Below, piece after piece: positions 6,103 through 6,127 of a DNA stretch of 6,127 bases. Origin of the DNA: Candidatus Zhuqueibacterota bacterium. GTDB lineage: Bacteria > KSB1 > UBA2214. The position numbers were made by a program, and so were the translations under genes. The stretch lies in contig JAKJDB010000181.1 of the NCBI GenBank assembly GCA_022706175.1, positions 1-6,127 of the forward strand, in the 5' to 3' direction. Numbering within the stretch: position 1 is the stretch's first letter; the number at the start of each line of letters is the position of its first letter. A model generated the notes under the pieces. That model was not told the origin of the DNA. It did not search any database and worked only from the letters and a program-made list of their open reading frames with translations.

Positions 6103-6127
6103 GCTGCAAGCCGGCGTGTCAGCTCTG

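Noticed and set aside
1..6127. Mobile elements, CRISPR arrays, rRNA or tRNA genes, riboswitches
   Set aside because: No transposase or integrase motifs, spaced direct repeats or RNA gene signatures were seen on either strand, and gene spacing leaves little room for them.

Overview
The window holds a complete polyamine-type ABC importer operon, potABCD, on the minus strand, flanked by a predicted outer-membrane beta-barrel gene upstream and a truncated family 2 glycosyltransferase gene downstream. All genes lie on the minus strand, so transcription runs from right to left. No plus-strand gene, RNA gene, mobile element or CRISPR array is supported.

Organism: a diderm (Gram-negative-type) bacterium of moderate to fairly high GC is suggested. 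The reasons are an exported protein that looks like an outer-membrane barrel with a C-terminal Phe, and GC-rich coding DNA with AT-rich intergenic patches. The lineage cannot be fixed from this sequence. An uncultured deltaproteobacterial or FCB-type lineage would fit, but that is a guess.

Layout from the right edge. At 6065-6102 a strong intrinsic terminator, read on the minus strand, closes a gene that lies beyond the window. Next come an AT-rich promoter-like segment and a GC-rich inverted repeat (5949-6008), then the TorF-like barrel gene (5146-5901). A 182-bp gap with no clear terminator leads into potA (3800-4963), potB (2928-3803), potC (2152-2931) and potD (1109-2155). Each of the three junctions within the operon is a 4-base ATGA stop/start overlap with a Shine-Dalgarno sequence inside the upstream gene, which points to translational coupling. 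After potD come a weak terminator-like element and a candidate promoter. A GTG-started glycosyltransferase gene then runs off the left edge.

How the genes work together: PotD, a lipoprotein by its lipobox, would capture the substrate outside the inner membrane. PotB and PotC form the channel and PotA hydrolyses ATP. The barrel protein could admit solutes across the outer membrane, but its link to the transporter rests only on position. The glycosyltransferase is probably unrelated (cell-surface polysaccharide or lipid glycosylation). The transporter is a well-known system. Its most interesting points are changes in the predicted PotD ligand pocket, the lipid anchor on PotD, a variant ATPase signature in PotA, and a possible 27-codon leader ORF in front of potA. 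I found no convincing undescribed system.
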